A stretch of DNA of 5,347 nucleotides from JALYIM01 sp040003205 (GCA_040003205.1 JBDUDA010000213.1:1-5347); one strand, 5' to 3'. Shown: positions 1 through 5,206, numbered from the stretch's first letter. Numbers and translations: made by a program. The notes: a model not told the origin generated them from the letters alone.

Positions 1-587
1 AATTCGGATGGGTTTATCTTAGTTCTTCCCATGTTGTGAGAACCTGGATTCTTATTCAGTGACAGCAGCCACAAAAAAGTGAGCGCAACATTTGCGATCA
101 GCCAGCACACGGCAGCGAGATTCAAAACCATTGACTCGCGAGCCTCGACTTCGCGCATGTTGCGGCCCGCGATGACAAAGCTGCTCCTGCTGCGCTCTAT
201 AACGGATGCGATCCGCACGCCTCTCATGGGCTGCCAAGTGATCGTGTCCTGACGATTAGCACGCGCGTAATCGAAAACGCCTTTTGGCGGCGTCGGAACA
301 GAACCGTGAAGTAATCCGGACGAGGCAATTGGATGGCCCGCTTCATCATAAACAATGAGAAAGGGCGCGAGACTGCTTTCCATATTGATCTTTTGATCGG
401 CCACTACGGCTGCCGGGTGCTCCCCAGCGCTCAGTCGCTGCGCGCCATCCTCGGCGAGCTGGATCTGAGGATCGTTGGCGGAGGCTCGCAAGACTTGTTG
501 CGAAATTACGTATCCCGTTCCCGCGACGAAAGTCGTAATCGTGAGCAGGGTGGCAAGCTGAGAGTCTGCTTTGATGCGCTCTGTCAT
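1..587 (-). CDS. Two-TM membrane protein, downstream part of the PadR-linked gene (partial, runs off left edge)
   Basis: An open frame begins at ATG 587 and reaches the left edge without a stop, giving 195 visible residues. Residues about 11-29 form a hydrophobic helix (LLTITTFVAGTGYVIS) and residues about 153-175 a second one (MVLNLAAVCWLIANVALTFL). The roughly 120 residues between them should be extracytoplasmic, and a short polar tail follows the second helix. A GGAG motif (594-597, minus strand) lies 6 nt before the ATG, which favours this start. However, the frame stays open upstream to a TAG near 710, with another ATG at 695 (MKCLFVQV). The upstream extension, residues LFVQV to ITEH, matches what normally follows the N-terminal motif of the adjacent 55-codon frame. 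This gene may therefore be the downstream part of one frameshifted gene. I do not recognise a catalytic domain. The two-helix layout with an external domain resembles a sensor or accessory protein, but no function can be assigned. Confidence 0.75.
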   Translation of the reverse strand, partial: MTERIKADSQLATLLTITTFVAGTGYVISQQVLRASANDPQIQLAEDGAQRLSAGEHPAAVVADQKINMESSLAPFLIVYDEAGHPIASSGLLHGSVPTPPKGVFDYARANRQDTITWQPMRGVRIASVIERSRSSFVIAGRNMREVEARESMVLNLAAVCWLIANVALTFLWLLSLNKNPGSHNMGRTKINPSE

Positions 588-618
588 AACGTGCTCCGTG
601 ATCAAAGATTGAACAAGA

Positions 619-786
619 TCAATTGAAAGCGTCAGAGCGGTGTGTAAGGGCGAGCTGCTTTCGGCGAGTCTCACTTGCACAAAGAGACATTTCATCCGAA
701 TATCGCTCGCGAAATGCTACCGGATAAAAAAGTAGTCCAAGCCGATAAGCGGCCAATGTCCAGATACGAAATCGGAGCGCTAACAT
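619..786 (-). CDS. Short frame (55 aa) with the N-terminal motif of a PadR-linked membrane protein; probably a frameshifted 5' part
   Basis: The ATG at 786 overlaps the PadR stop codon (TGATG), a typical arrangement for translational coupling. The 55-residue product begins with a hydrophobic helix and the segment YRLGLLFYPVAFRERYSDEM (residues 14-33). This fits the LYPxxFRxxYxxEM pattern that opens many acidobacterial membrane proteins encoded directly after PadR regulators; that comparison is from memory of the family. After Met33 the frame gives SLCASETRRKQLALTH, which does not resemble the family, and stops at 619-621. Reading one base further along from position 686 gives LFVQVRLAESSSPLHTALTL, then SIDLVQSLITEH. 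This fits the expected continuation and runs into the two-TM protein that starts at 587. I therefore read this as the 5' part of one gene carrying an extra base. It could also be a genuine small protein, or the upstream half of a recoded gene. Confidence 0.55.
   Translation of the reverse strand: MLALRFRIWTLAAYRLGLLFYPVAFRERYSDEMSLCASETRRKQLALTHRSDAFN
684..690 (-). other. Apparent +1 frameshift junction joining the two parts of the PadR-linked gene
   Basis: On the minus strand the sequence reads GAA ATG T CTC TTT GTG. Leaving out the single T at 687 joins YSDEM directly to LFVQVRLAES. The joined frame is continuous from ATG 786 to the left edge, with 261 visible residues. The junction falls exactly where family similarity changes frame. 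No long homopolymer is present; the local tract is TCTCTTT. Possible causes are a sequencing or assembly insertion, a real inactivating mutation, or programmed +1 frameshifting. For the last, a CTT TGT G string resembles the CTT slip site of prfB but lacks the stop codon. Confidence 0.5.
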
Positions 787-1163
787 CACCGGAATTTTCC
801 GCTCGCCCGAATTAGATTCGAGCTCGCCAGGCCCTTGCGCGCGGCCGCCGTGAGCACTTCGCGCAGCCGTCGTAATTCGTGGGAGAGTGCTCGCTGGCCT
901 GAGCCGGTCAATTCGTAAAAACGCCGCCGTTCATCGCTCGCGTCATCGAACTCCTGCACGAGGCCGGAAGCCTCCATACGCTGCAACGAGCCGTAGAGCG
1001 TCCCCGGACCCATGCGCAAGGAGTGTCCGCCATCTGCATTCACCTGTTTGAGAATTGCATAGCCATGTTTTCGTCCGTCCGACAGCGCCAGCAGTATGTG
1101 AAATACGGCAGGAGTCAGAGGACTGATTCCGGCTGATCCGGTGTTGGCTTTGCGCGGGCTCAT
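786..1163 (-). CDS. PadR-family transcriptional regulator
   Basis: This is a 125-residue winged helix-turn-helix repressor. The PadR signature is clear: PLTPAVFHILLALSDGRKHG (residues 15-34) and YAILKQV form the first helices, GPGTLYGSLQRMEASGLVQE (52-71) is the recognition region, and DERRRFYELTGSGQRAL (77-93) is the wing and following helix. The short C-terminal helix (about 94-125) would serve dimerisation. The length is typical of the compact PadR subgroup. The frame could be extended upstream to 1265, but ATG 1163 is chosen because the protein then begins just before the conserved domain, and because a good promoter and operator lie directly upstream. The leader is only about 12 nt and holds a weak GGA, so translation may be nearly leaderless. 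The stop overlaps the next ATG, so the membrane protein downstream is the likely target along with padR itself. The effector is unknown. Confidence 0.93.
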   Translation of the reverse strand: MSPRKANTGSAGISPLTPAVFHILLALSDGRKHGYAILKQVNADGGHSLRMGPGTLYGSLQRMEASGLVQEFDDASDERRRFYELTGSGQRALSHELRRLREVLTAAARKGLASSNLIRASGKFR

Positions 1164-1181
1164 ATATCCGTTACGGATATA
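1163..1181. promoter_or_regulatory. Inverted repeat, probable PadR operator
   Basis: TATATCCG-TTA-CGGATATA is a perfect 8-bp inverted repeat with a 3-bp centre. It begins immediately downstream of the -10 box and ends on the first base of the padR start codon. PadR proteins are dimers that bind dyad-symmetric sites near their own promoters, so this is the obvious autoregulatory operator. The assignment is by position and symmetry; the exact binding sequence of this PadR is not known. Confidence 0.7.
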
Positions 1182-1210
1182 GTTGTAACCATCCTGCACA
1201 ACCATGTCAA
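1182..1210 (-). promoter_or_regulatory. Sigma-70-type promoter of the padR operon
   Basis: On the minus strand a perfect -35 box TTGACA (1205-1210) is followed after exactly 17 bp by TACAAC (1182-1187), which matches the -10 consensus at four of six positions. Transcription would start near 1174-1176, about 12 nt before ATG 1163. The start point falls inside the inverted repeat next to it, so a protein bound there would block transcription. Confidence 0.7.
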
Positions 1211-1436
1211 GGAGCGAAAATTCAATTCGAAAAGACTCTTGCTGGCAATGTCGCGCAATTCCCATTGCGGGATGAAATCTGAATTACATTTCCAGCGGAT
1301 CGAGGTTTGTTTCTCATCGAACAGCTTCATTCTGGGAAACAAAAGTAGTTGCGATCGATTCCGCGCGATGCTGACCTTCCGGCACTCGGGGCTCTTCAAA
1401 ATTCCCTGTAAAGTATTTTCAGGACCCAATAGTCAC
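1211..1436. other. Intergenic region between divergent padR and the 130-aa gene; little visible
   Basis: Apart from the padR promoter at its left edge, this stretch shows no convincing element. Overlapping frames on both strands (1239-1460 plus, 1160-1429 minus) have no family resemblance and run across the padR promoter or into the next gene. I looked for a -35/-10 pair driving the gene at 1448. TAAAGT at 1409-1414 is a possible -10 box, but no acceptable -35 lies 16-18 bp upstream. Confidence 0.4.
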
Positions 1437-1441
1437 GGAGG
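1437..1441 (+). promoter_or_regulatory. Ribosome binding site supporting the TTG start
   Basis: GGAGG lies 6 nt before TTG 1448. No ATG or GTG in frame is better placed, so this site decides the start of the 130-residue protein. Confidence 0.7.
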
Positions 1442-1447
1442 CATCTT

Positions 1448-1840
1448 TTGGATACGTTAGACAGCACAGTTGCGGATACGTCGGACCGGCTCAAAGCGGC
1501 GGTGTCCGAACTAGCTGGACTTCAAACGCTGCTCCTGGCAGACAACCTCGATCCGCGAATTCTTGCCGACTTTCGGGATGCCGTAAACAGGGTAAGAAAC
1601 ACGGCTTGGGCGGCGCAGCAATATGCAGCCGTGAAAGTGACTGGGAATAATTCCACCGACATTCTTTCGATCGTTGCCGGCGAGCGAATACGGGCGGCAT
1701 TTCAGCTTTGCCAGGCCATCGAGAGCGACCTTGGCAGTACGGATATCCGAATGCAAGCAGGCCATGTGATGGAGCTATGTGCCGCAACAAAAAGTCTTCA
1801 CGAAAAGCTGAAAGAGATAGTTAAAGATCTCGAGTCGTAG
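1448..1840 (+). CDS. Small alpha-helical protein of unknown function (TTG start)
   Basis: This is a 130-residue, soluble, almost wholly helical protein with no signal peptide or membrane segment. The most distinctive part is DPRILADFRDAVNRVRNTAW (residues 35-54). Similar hypothetical proteins with a DFRDAVN.(I/V)R.TAWA.QQ motif occur in Acidobacteriota as far as I recall; no function is known to me. The start is TTG at 1448, preceded by a strong GGAGG at 1437-1441 with 6 nt spacing, and there is no better ATG nearby. The C-terminal half (about 78-130) has heptad-like hydrophobic spacing (LCQAIESDLG, MELCAATKSLHEKLKEIVKDL), suggesting a helical bundle or dimer. It is divergent from padR and 141 nt upstream of the peptidase gene, so it is probably an independent unit. 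The gene is real with good confidence; its role is open. Confidence 0.8.
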   Translation: MDTLDSTVADTSDRLKAAVSELAGLQTLLLADNLDPRILADFRDAVNRVRNTAWAAQQYAAVKVTGNNSTDILSIVAGERIRAAFQLCQAIESDLGSTDIRMQAGHVMELCAATKSLHEKLKEIVKDLES

Positions 1841-1886
1841 CTGCTGTCCCATCGAGCGAACCCGCGCCATTCATCCTGTGGAAAAT

Positions 1887-1899
1887 AAGCCGACGGCTT
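1887..1899. repeat. Short palindrome in the intergenic gap
   Basis: AAGCCGACGGCTT is a perfect 6-1-6 inverted repeat between the 130-residue gene and the peptidase gene. It is not followed by a T-run, so it is not a standard rho-independent terminator. It might be a protein-binding site or chance. Confidence 0.3.
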
Positions 1900-1981
1900 C
1901 AAACCACCTTCCCTTGCCATCCTGCAACTAAGCTTGACGCAGAGTCAAAGTATAAGATGGATTCGCGACCAGGGAGGCACT

Positions 1982-2833
1982 ATGCGTTGGACACCAGGCG
2001 GGGATAGTAGCGATGTGGAAGACCGGCGGGACGATGGTGGCTCGGGCGGCTTCCAGTTTGGCGGCATGCATCTTGGCATCGGCGGATTCATAATCCTGCT
2101 GATCTTAAGTTTCGTCTTCAAGCGCAATTTTCTTACGCTCCTCGGCACCGACGGGTCCAGCGCGCCCACGTCAGCGGTATCTCACGACACTCCTCGCGAT
2201 AAAGCTGAGCAGCCGCTGGTTGATTTCGTCACCTTTGTTCTGGACGACACGCAGAATACCTGGCAAAAAATTCTGCCGGCGCAGGGCGTGCCGTATCACC
2301 ACGCGAAGTTAGTCCTGTTTCGCAATGCGATTGATTCAGCGTGCGGGACGGCACAATCCGCCAGTGGCCCCTTTTATTGTCCACAGGACGAGAAGGTCTA
2401 TATTGACCTGTCGTTCTATGACGAGTTGCGTAACCGTTTTGGGGCGCCTGGTCAGTTTGCAGAAGCGTACGTGCTCGCTCACGAGGTCGGACATCATGTC
2501 CAGAAACTTTTGGGCATCGAGGGGAAGGTCAGGGCCGAGCAGGAACGGAACCCACAATCGGCACGGGAACTCTCGGTACGCTTGGAATTGCAGGCCGATT
2601 GCTTTGCCGGCGTTTGGGGAAATACAACGCAGCAGCGCAATTTGTTAGAACCCGGCGAAGCCGATGAGGGACTGAAGGCGGCCGCAGCGGTGGGAGATGA
2701 CCGTTTACAGAAAATGTCGAGCGGAAGAGTAAATCCAGAGACTTTCACTCATGGCAGTTCCGCGCAACGCATGGAATGGTTTCAGCGGGGATTTAAAGAC
2801 GGCAATATTTCGTCTTGTAATACTTTCAATTAG
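1982..2833 (+). CDS. ypfJ: YpfJ-type neutral zinc metallopeptidase, membrane-anchored
   Basis: The 283-residue product belongs to the neutral zinc metallopeptidase family (Pfam Zn_peptidase, YpfJ). It starts MRWTPGGDSSDVEDRRDD, the conserved opening of this family, followed by a Gly-rich stretch and one membrane segment at about residues 31-46 (LGIGGFIILLILSFVF). The catalytic region contains CGTAQSASGPFYCPQDEKVY (121-140) and the zinc site HEVGH (167-171). ELQADCFAGVWG follows, whose Glu202 is the probable third zinc ligand. The C-terminus FTHGSSAQRMEWFQRGFKDG (255-274) is also typical. Length and all hallmarks are intact, so the enzyme should be active, probably in the cell envelope; natural substrates are unknown. 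The frame could begin at TTG 1934, but ATG 1982 is chosen because AGGGAGG lies just upstream (1971-1977) and the family N-terminus starts there. Confidence 0.95.
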   Translation: MRWTPGGDSSDVEDRRDDGGSGGFQFGGMHLGIGGFIILLILSFVFKRNFLTLLGTDGSSAPTSAVSHDTPRDKAEQPLVDFVTFVLDDTQNTWQKILPAQGVPYHHAKLVLFRNAIDSACGTAQSASGPFYCPQDEKVYIDLSFYDELRNRFGAPGQFAEAYVLAHEVGHHVQKLLGIEGKVRAEQERNPQSARELSVRLELQADCFAGVWGNTTQQRNLLEPGEADEGLKAAAAVGDDRLQKMSSGRVNPETFTHGSSAQRMEWFQRGFKDGNISSCNTFN

Positions 2834-2853
2834 TTGCTGTCATTCTAAGCGCA

Positions 2854-2882
2854 TTCGAAGAACCCTTGCGTCGGGTTGCGAA
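2854..2882 (+). terminator. Weak stem-loop after the peptidase gene
   Basis: AACCC (2861-2865) pairs with GGGTT (2873-2877) around a 7-nt loop, and flanking TTCG (2854-2857) can pair with CGAA (2879-2882) across an asymmetric bulge. The downstream sequence is only moderately T-rich (GATTTGTTATTT). This could end the peptidase transcript, but it is not a strong intrinsic terminator. Confidence 0.25.
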
Positions 2883-3014
2883 GATTTGTTATTTGATCGC
2901 TCGCCGGCTTTTTTACAGCTCCTCCTCGAATGTGAGGAAGCAGTCGCCAATGGCACAAAAGCCGCCTCACTGGTGTAAACTCATCTTTGGCGTCCGGGAC
3001 CAAAAACTGCTGCC

Positions 3015-3680
3015 ATGGCGATCCTGCGAAAACTTGCGATACTTCTAGTGGTGGTGTTGTGCTGCGCCTCGTTTTCCCCGGCACGCAGCCATCGGCGACA
3101 CACCCAGCAGTCGCAAAATCAACACCAGCAGGGGCAGCCCGGCGTATTCGACTACTACGTCTTGACTATTTCCTGGTCGCCTGAGTTTTGCCACGGACAT
3201 CCGGACTCTACAGAATGCCGTACCGGTCACTACGGTTTCATCGCGCACGGTCTCTGGCCGCAGTATACGCATGGCTATCCGGAACATTGTGGCAATGCGC
3301 CTGCCCTCTCGAATCCATCTGCAATGCTCGACATAATGCCAGACGACAAACTCATCGAACACGAGTGGACGACGCACGGAACTTGCAGCGGCTTGAGCGC
3401 GGATGAATACTTCAAGCTTTTGCGGTCGGCCTATACCGCGATCAAGGTCCCAGCAAAACTCATCGCGCCGGCCGAGAGTTTTTCGATTTCTCCAGAGGAA
3501 CTCAAGCAATCATTTTTGCAAGCGAATTCCAGGTTGAATAACGAGAGCCTGGCCATCAGCTGCGGCAACAACTATCTGACCGGGATACACGTGTGTCTCA
3601 CAAAAGAGTTGCAGCCGACCGCTTGCACCGAGATAAAAGATTGTCGTGCGAACGTCATCAAAGTACCGCCAATTCGTTGA
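3015..3680 (+). CDS. Secreted ribonuclease T2 family protein
   Basis: The 221-residue preprotein has a basic and hydrophobic signal peptide (MAILRKLAILLVVVLCC, cleavage probably around residues 20-25), then a Gln/His-rich linker and the T2 fold beginning FDYYVLTISWSPEFC (45-59). Both active-site blocks are present. CAS I is FIAHGLWPQ (75-83, catalytic His78) and CAS II is EHEWTTHGTC (115-124, with His116, Glu117 and His121). Eight cysteines remain after cleavage (59, 68, 92, 124, 183, 194, 204, 210), consistent with disulfides in the periplasm or outside the cell. T2 enzymes cut single-stranded RNA through 2',3'-cyclic intermediates; E. coli RNase I (rna) is a relative. In CAS II the residue before the second His is Thr120, where the family pattern has Lys or Arg. 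The ribosome site is weak. An in-frame TAA 36 nt upstream leaves no earlier ATG. Confidence 0.95.
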   Translation: MAILRKLAILLVVVLCCASFSPARSHRRHTQQSQNQHQQGQPGVFDYYVLTISWSPEFCHGHPDSTECRTGHYGFIAHGLWPQYTHGYPEHCGNAPALSNPSAMLDIMPDDKLIEHEWTTHGTCSGLSADEYFKLLRSAYTAIKVPAKLIAPAESFSISPEELKQSFLQANSRLNNESLAISCGNNYLTGIHVCLTKELQPTACTEIKDCRANVIKVPPIR

Positions 3681-3735
3681 TTTGACGCGACGTTTTGGAG
3701 AGCGAATAGCCACCGATACAAACTGAGGAGTCGTG

Positions 3736-3774
3736 ATGGCATCTCAGAATCCGGCAAAAATCCGAGCTAAATAA
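3736..3774 (+). CDS. Possible 12-residue leader peptide upstream of the HhH gene
   Basis: ATG 3736 opens a 12-codon frame (MASQNPAKIRAK) ending at TAA 3772-3774, 16 nt before the start of the HhH gene. GAGGAG at 3725-3730 stands 5 nt upstream, a better Shine-Dalgarno site than the RNase gene has. This could be a translated leader influencing the next gene or a chance frame. There is no run of one amino acid and no alternative hairpin pair of an attenuator. Confidence 0.25.
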   Translation: MASQNPAKIRAK

Positions 3775-3790
3775 TTTATAGGGAGATCAA

Positions 3791-4696
3791 ATGAGAACTA
3801 ACAAAACAGCTTTGTGGTTTGTGTTGATGTTCATGCTCTGCGGCATGTCGTTTGCCGAGAAACGCTCGTCCAAGAAACCGGCGGAAAGCACTAATTTAGC
3901 CGCGAAAGTTGACCTCAATACGGCTTCCCAGAGCGATCTCGAAGCGCTGCCGGAAGTGGGCGCAGCCACCGCGAAAAAGATTATCGCCGCGCGGCCTTAT
4001 AGCAGTGTTAGTGATCTGCAAAAAGCCGGACTGTCGGCCAAGAAGATCGAGAAACTGACACCGTTGGTGACAGCCAGTGGCGGCGGAAGCATGGCTGAGC
4101 CGTCCCAGCCGGCTAAGAGCGAGCGCGCCCCCAAAGGAACAAAATCCGGAGAAGCGAAATCGGACTCTATGGCAACACCGGCCTCCGGCAGCAAGGTTGA
4201 CCTCAACACGGCCAGCGAAAAAGATATCGAAGAGCTGCCTGGTGTGGGACCAGCAACTGCGAAAAGAATCATTGCAGCGCGCCCTTACTCGTCAGTGAAC
4301 GATTTATCGAAGGCGGGATTGTCGGCGAAGAAGATTGAGAAGATCAGTCCGATGGCGATGGTCAGCGGATCGTCCCCTTCGAGCTCCACTGCGGGCGGTT
4401 CTTCATCATCTTCTCCATCCTCCAGCAATATGTCATCTACGCCGGCACAGCTTGTGCCCAGTGCACCCCGCAGCAACGACGCAGCGCCAAAGAGTTCCAA
4501 GATGCAGGGCTCAGAATCCAACTCCAGCAATGGCATGACGGCTCAAACGCCCCCGCAAAAAGGCATGGTCTGGGTGAATTTAGACACGAAGGTGTACCAC
4601 AAGGAAGGCACCCGCTGGTACGGCAAGACCAAGAACGGAAAGTTTATGAGCGAGAGTGATGCTGTAGCCGCAGGTTATAGAGCGTCAAAGAGGTAA
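3791..4696 (+). CDS. Exported double helix-hairpin-helix (ComEA-like) protein with Ada-like tail
   Basis: The 301-residue preprotein has a Sec signal peptide (residues 1-22, ending GMSFA). Two ComEA-type helix-hairpin-helix units follow at about 39-93 and 135-189. Each begins KVDLNTAS, contains P(E/G)VGxATAK(K/R)IIAARPYSSV, and ends AGLSAKKIEK. HhH units bind DNA without sequence specificity, and in ComEA they serve DNA uptake. The units are joined by a Lys/Ser/Pro-rich linker and followed by a Ser-rich tract (192-217). The C-terminus (259-301) reads MVWVNLDTKVYHKEGTRWYG, then KTKNGKFMSESDAVAAGYRA. It resembles the YHxxxCxxYG...AxxxGYRPC domain of Ada-like and thermonuclease-associated proteins, but lacks the metal-binding cysteines. 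The start has GGGAG at 3781-3785, 5 nt before the ATG. It lies 110 nt after the RNase gene. A DNA-binding role at the envelope is inferred; a competence role is not shown, since no comEC or comF is nearby. Confidence 0.9.
   Translation: MRTNKTALWFVLMFMLCGMSFAEKRSSKKPAESTNLAAKVDLNTASQSDLEALPEVGAATAKKIIAARPYSSVSDLQKAGLSAKKIEKLTPLVTASGGGSMAEPSQPAKSERAPKGTKSGEAKSDSMATPASGSKVDLNTASEKDIEELPGVGPATAKRIIAARPYSSVNDLSKAGLSAKKIEKISPMAMVSGSSPSSSTAGGSSSSSPSSSNMSSTPAQLVPSAPRSNDAAPKSSKMQGSESNSSNGMTAQTPPQKGMVWVNLDTKVYHKEGTRWYGKTKNGKFMSESDAVAAGYRASKR
3905..4069 (+). repeat. HhH repeat unit 1
   Basis: Residues 39-93 of the exported protein form the first of two homologous units. It matches the second unit at 42 of 55 residues without gaps, so the pair arose by internal duplication. 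This unit has Glu55 in the hairpin (PEVG) where the second has the usual glycine (PGVG). Confidence 0.85.
4193..4357 (+). repeat. HhH repeat unit 2
   Basis: Residues 135-189 form the second unit, offset by 288 bp from the first. Its hairpin PGVGPATAKRII is closest to the ComEA consensus, so it is the better candidate for DNA backbone binding. Confidence 0.85.
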
Positions 4697-4704
4697 GAGC
4701 TGGC

Positions 4705-4733
4705 GTGGCAGAGCCCCGCTTGGGTAATAAAAT
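4705..4733 (+). promoter_or_regulatory. Possible promoter of yidB
   Basis: GTGGCA (4705-4710; four of six matches to TTGACA) and TAAAAT (4728-4733; five of six matches to TATAAT) are separated by exactly 17 bp in the 61-nt gap before yidB. Transcription would start near 4740, about 18 nt before the ATG. The gene could therefore be expressed independently of the HhH gene. Confidence 0.45.
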
Positions 4734-4757
4734 CAGGCTTTTTAGATAGGAGAACCG

Positions 4758-5165
4758 ATGGGATTTCTTGGCGGACTTTTAAGTAACGTAATGGGTGGAA
4801 ATACGAATCCGGAACATACCAACGTCGCGCAAGTCCTCTTGCAACACCTCGGAAACAGTCAGGGGTCGGGAGGTCTACAGGATATTCTGAATAAATTCCA
4901 AAATGCAGGCATGGGAGAGCAGGCAAACTCCTGGGTGAGCACGGGAGCTAACCAACCCATCAATCCTGACCAGGTGGAACAGGGCATGGGATCGGGATTG
5001 CTCAATCAGCTGGCAGCCAAGGCGGGGGTTTCTCCGACAGTGGCGAAGATCGCGCTGGCGGCGGCATTGCCGTTTATCGTGAATCATCTGACGCCGAATG
5101 GACAGGTTCCCGACCAAGGTTCACTCGCGCAGAAGATTAAAGGCATGCTCGGTAACGCTGCTTAA
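4758..5165 (+). CDS. yidB: YidB-family protein (DUF937)
   Basis: The 135-residue protein matches the YidB/DUF937 family over its whole length. It opens MGFLGGLLSNVMGG and has a Gly/Gln-rich segment, GGLQDILNKFQNAGMGEQAN (38-57). The family hallmark SWVSTGANQPINPDQVEQ (58-75) follows, then a helical core LLNQLAAKAGVSPTVAKIAL (81-100) and the closing motif HLTPNGQVPDQGSL (110-123). Its size is close to E. coli YidB. There is no signal peptide or membrane segment, so it is presumably cytoplasmic. The family has no well-established function that I can cite. AGGAG at 4748-4752 lies 5 nt before the ATG, and the gene is closed by a terminator 7 nt after the stop. It is the last plus-strand gene here, 61 nt after the HhH gene. 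Confidence 0.93.
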   Translation: MGFLGGLLSNVMGGNTNPEHTNVAQVLLQHLGNSQGSGGLQDILNKFQNAGMGEQANSWVSTGANQPINPDQVEQGMGSGLLNQLAAKAGVSPTVAKIALAAALPFIVNHLTPNGQVPDQGSLAQKIKGMLGNAA

Positions 5166-5172
5166 ACAAGGG

Positions 5173-5197
5173 AAGGGCGCCGAAGAAGCGCCCTTTT
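5173..5197 (+). terminator. Rho-independent terminator after yidB
   Basis: AAGGGCGC (5173-5180) pairs perfectly with GCGCCCTT (5188-5195) around the 7-nt loop CGAAGAA. The T-run is short (TTTT, 5194-5197), but the stem is GC-rich and directly follows the yidB stop. It lies between yidB and the convergent frame ending at 5207. On the minus strand the stem is followed by CCC rather than a T-run, so it serves mainly the plus strand. Confidence 0.85.
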
Positions 5198-5206
5198 CAA
5201 GACCTG

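Noticed and set aside
1..5. Window begins with AATTC, the sequence left by EcoRI cleavage
   Set aside because: It could hint at a cloned insert end, but five bases are easily chance and nothing else supports it.
333..626. Plus-strand 97-codon frame
   Set aside because: It lies antisense to the minus-strand membrane protein, whose translation has two clean membrane helices and a ribosome site. This frame shows no such features.
1160..1429. Minus-strand 89-codon frame upstream of padR
   Set aside because: It overlaps the padR promoter, operator and start in another frame and has no recognisable composition or ribosome site.
1740..1749. Palindrome CGGATATCCG resembling fused halves of the PadR operator
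   Set aside because: It lies within the coding sequence of the 130-residue protein (codons for Thr-Asp-Ile-Arg), lacks the 3-bp centre and the outer TA bases, and is probably chance.
1934..1956. TTGACG and TATAAG upstream of the peptidase gene as a promoter
   Set aside because: Each box is good, but they are only 11 bp apart, too close for a sigma-70 promoter, and no alternative partner at 16-18 bp was found.
3045..3509. Minus-strand 154-codon frame
   Set aside because: It is entirely antisense to the RNase T2 gene, whose motifs are unambiguous. The product is Arg-rich with no family features.
4711..4745. AGCC...GGCTTTTT after the HhH gene as a terminator
   Set aside because: The stem would be only four pairs with a loop of more than 15 nt; the region fits better as the yidB promoter.
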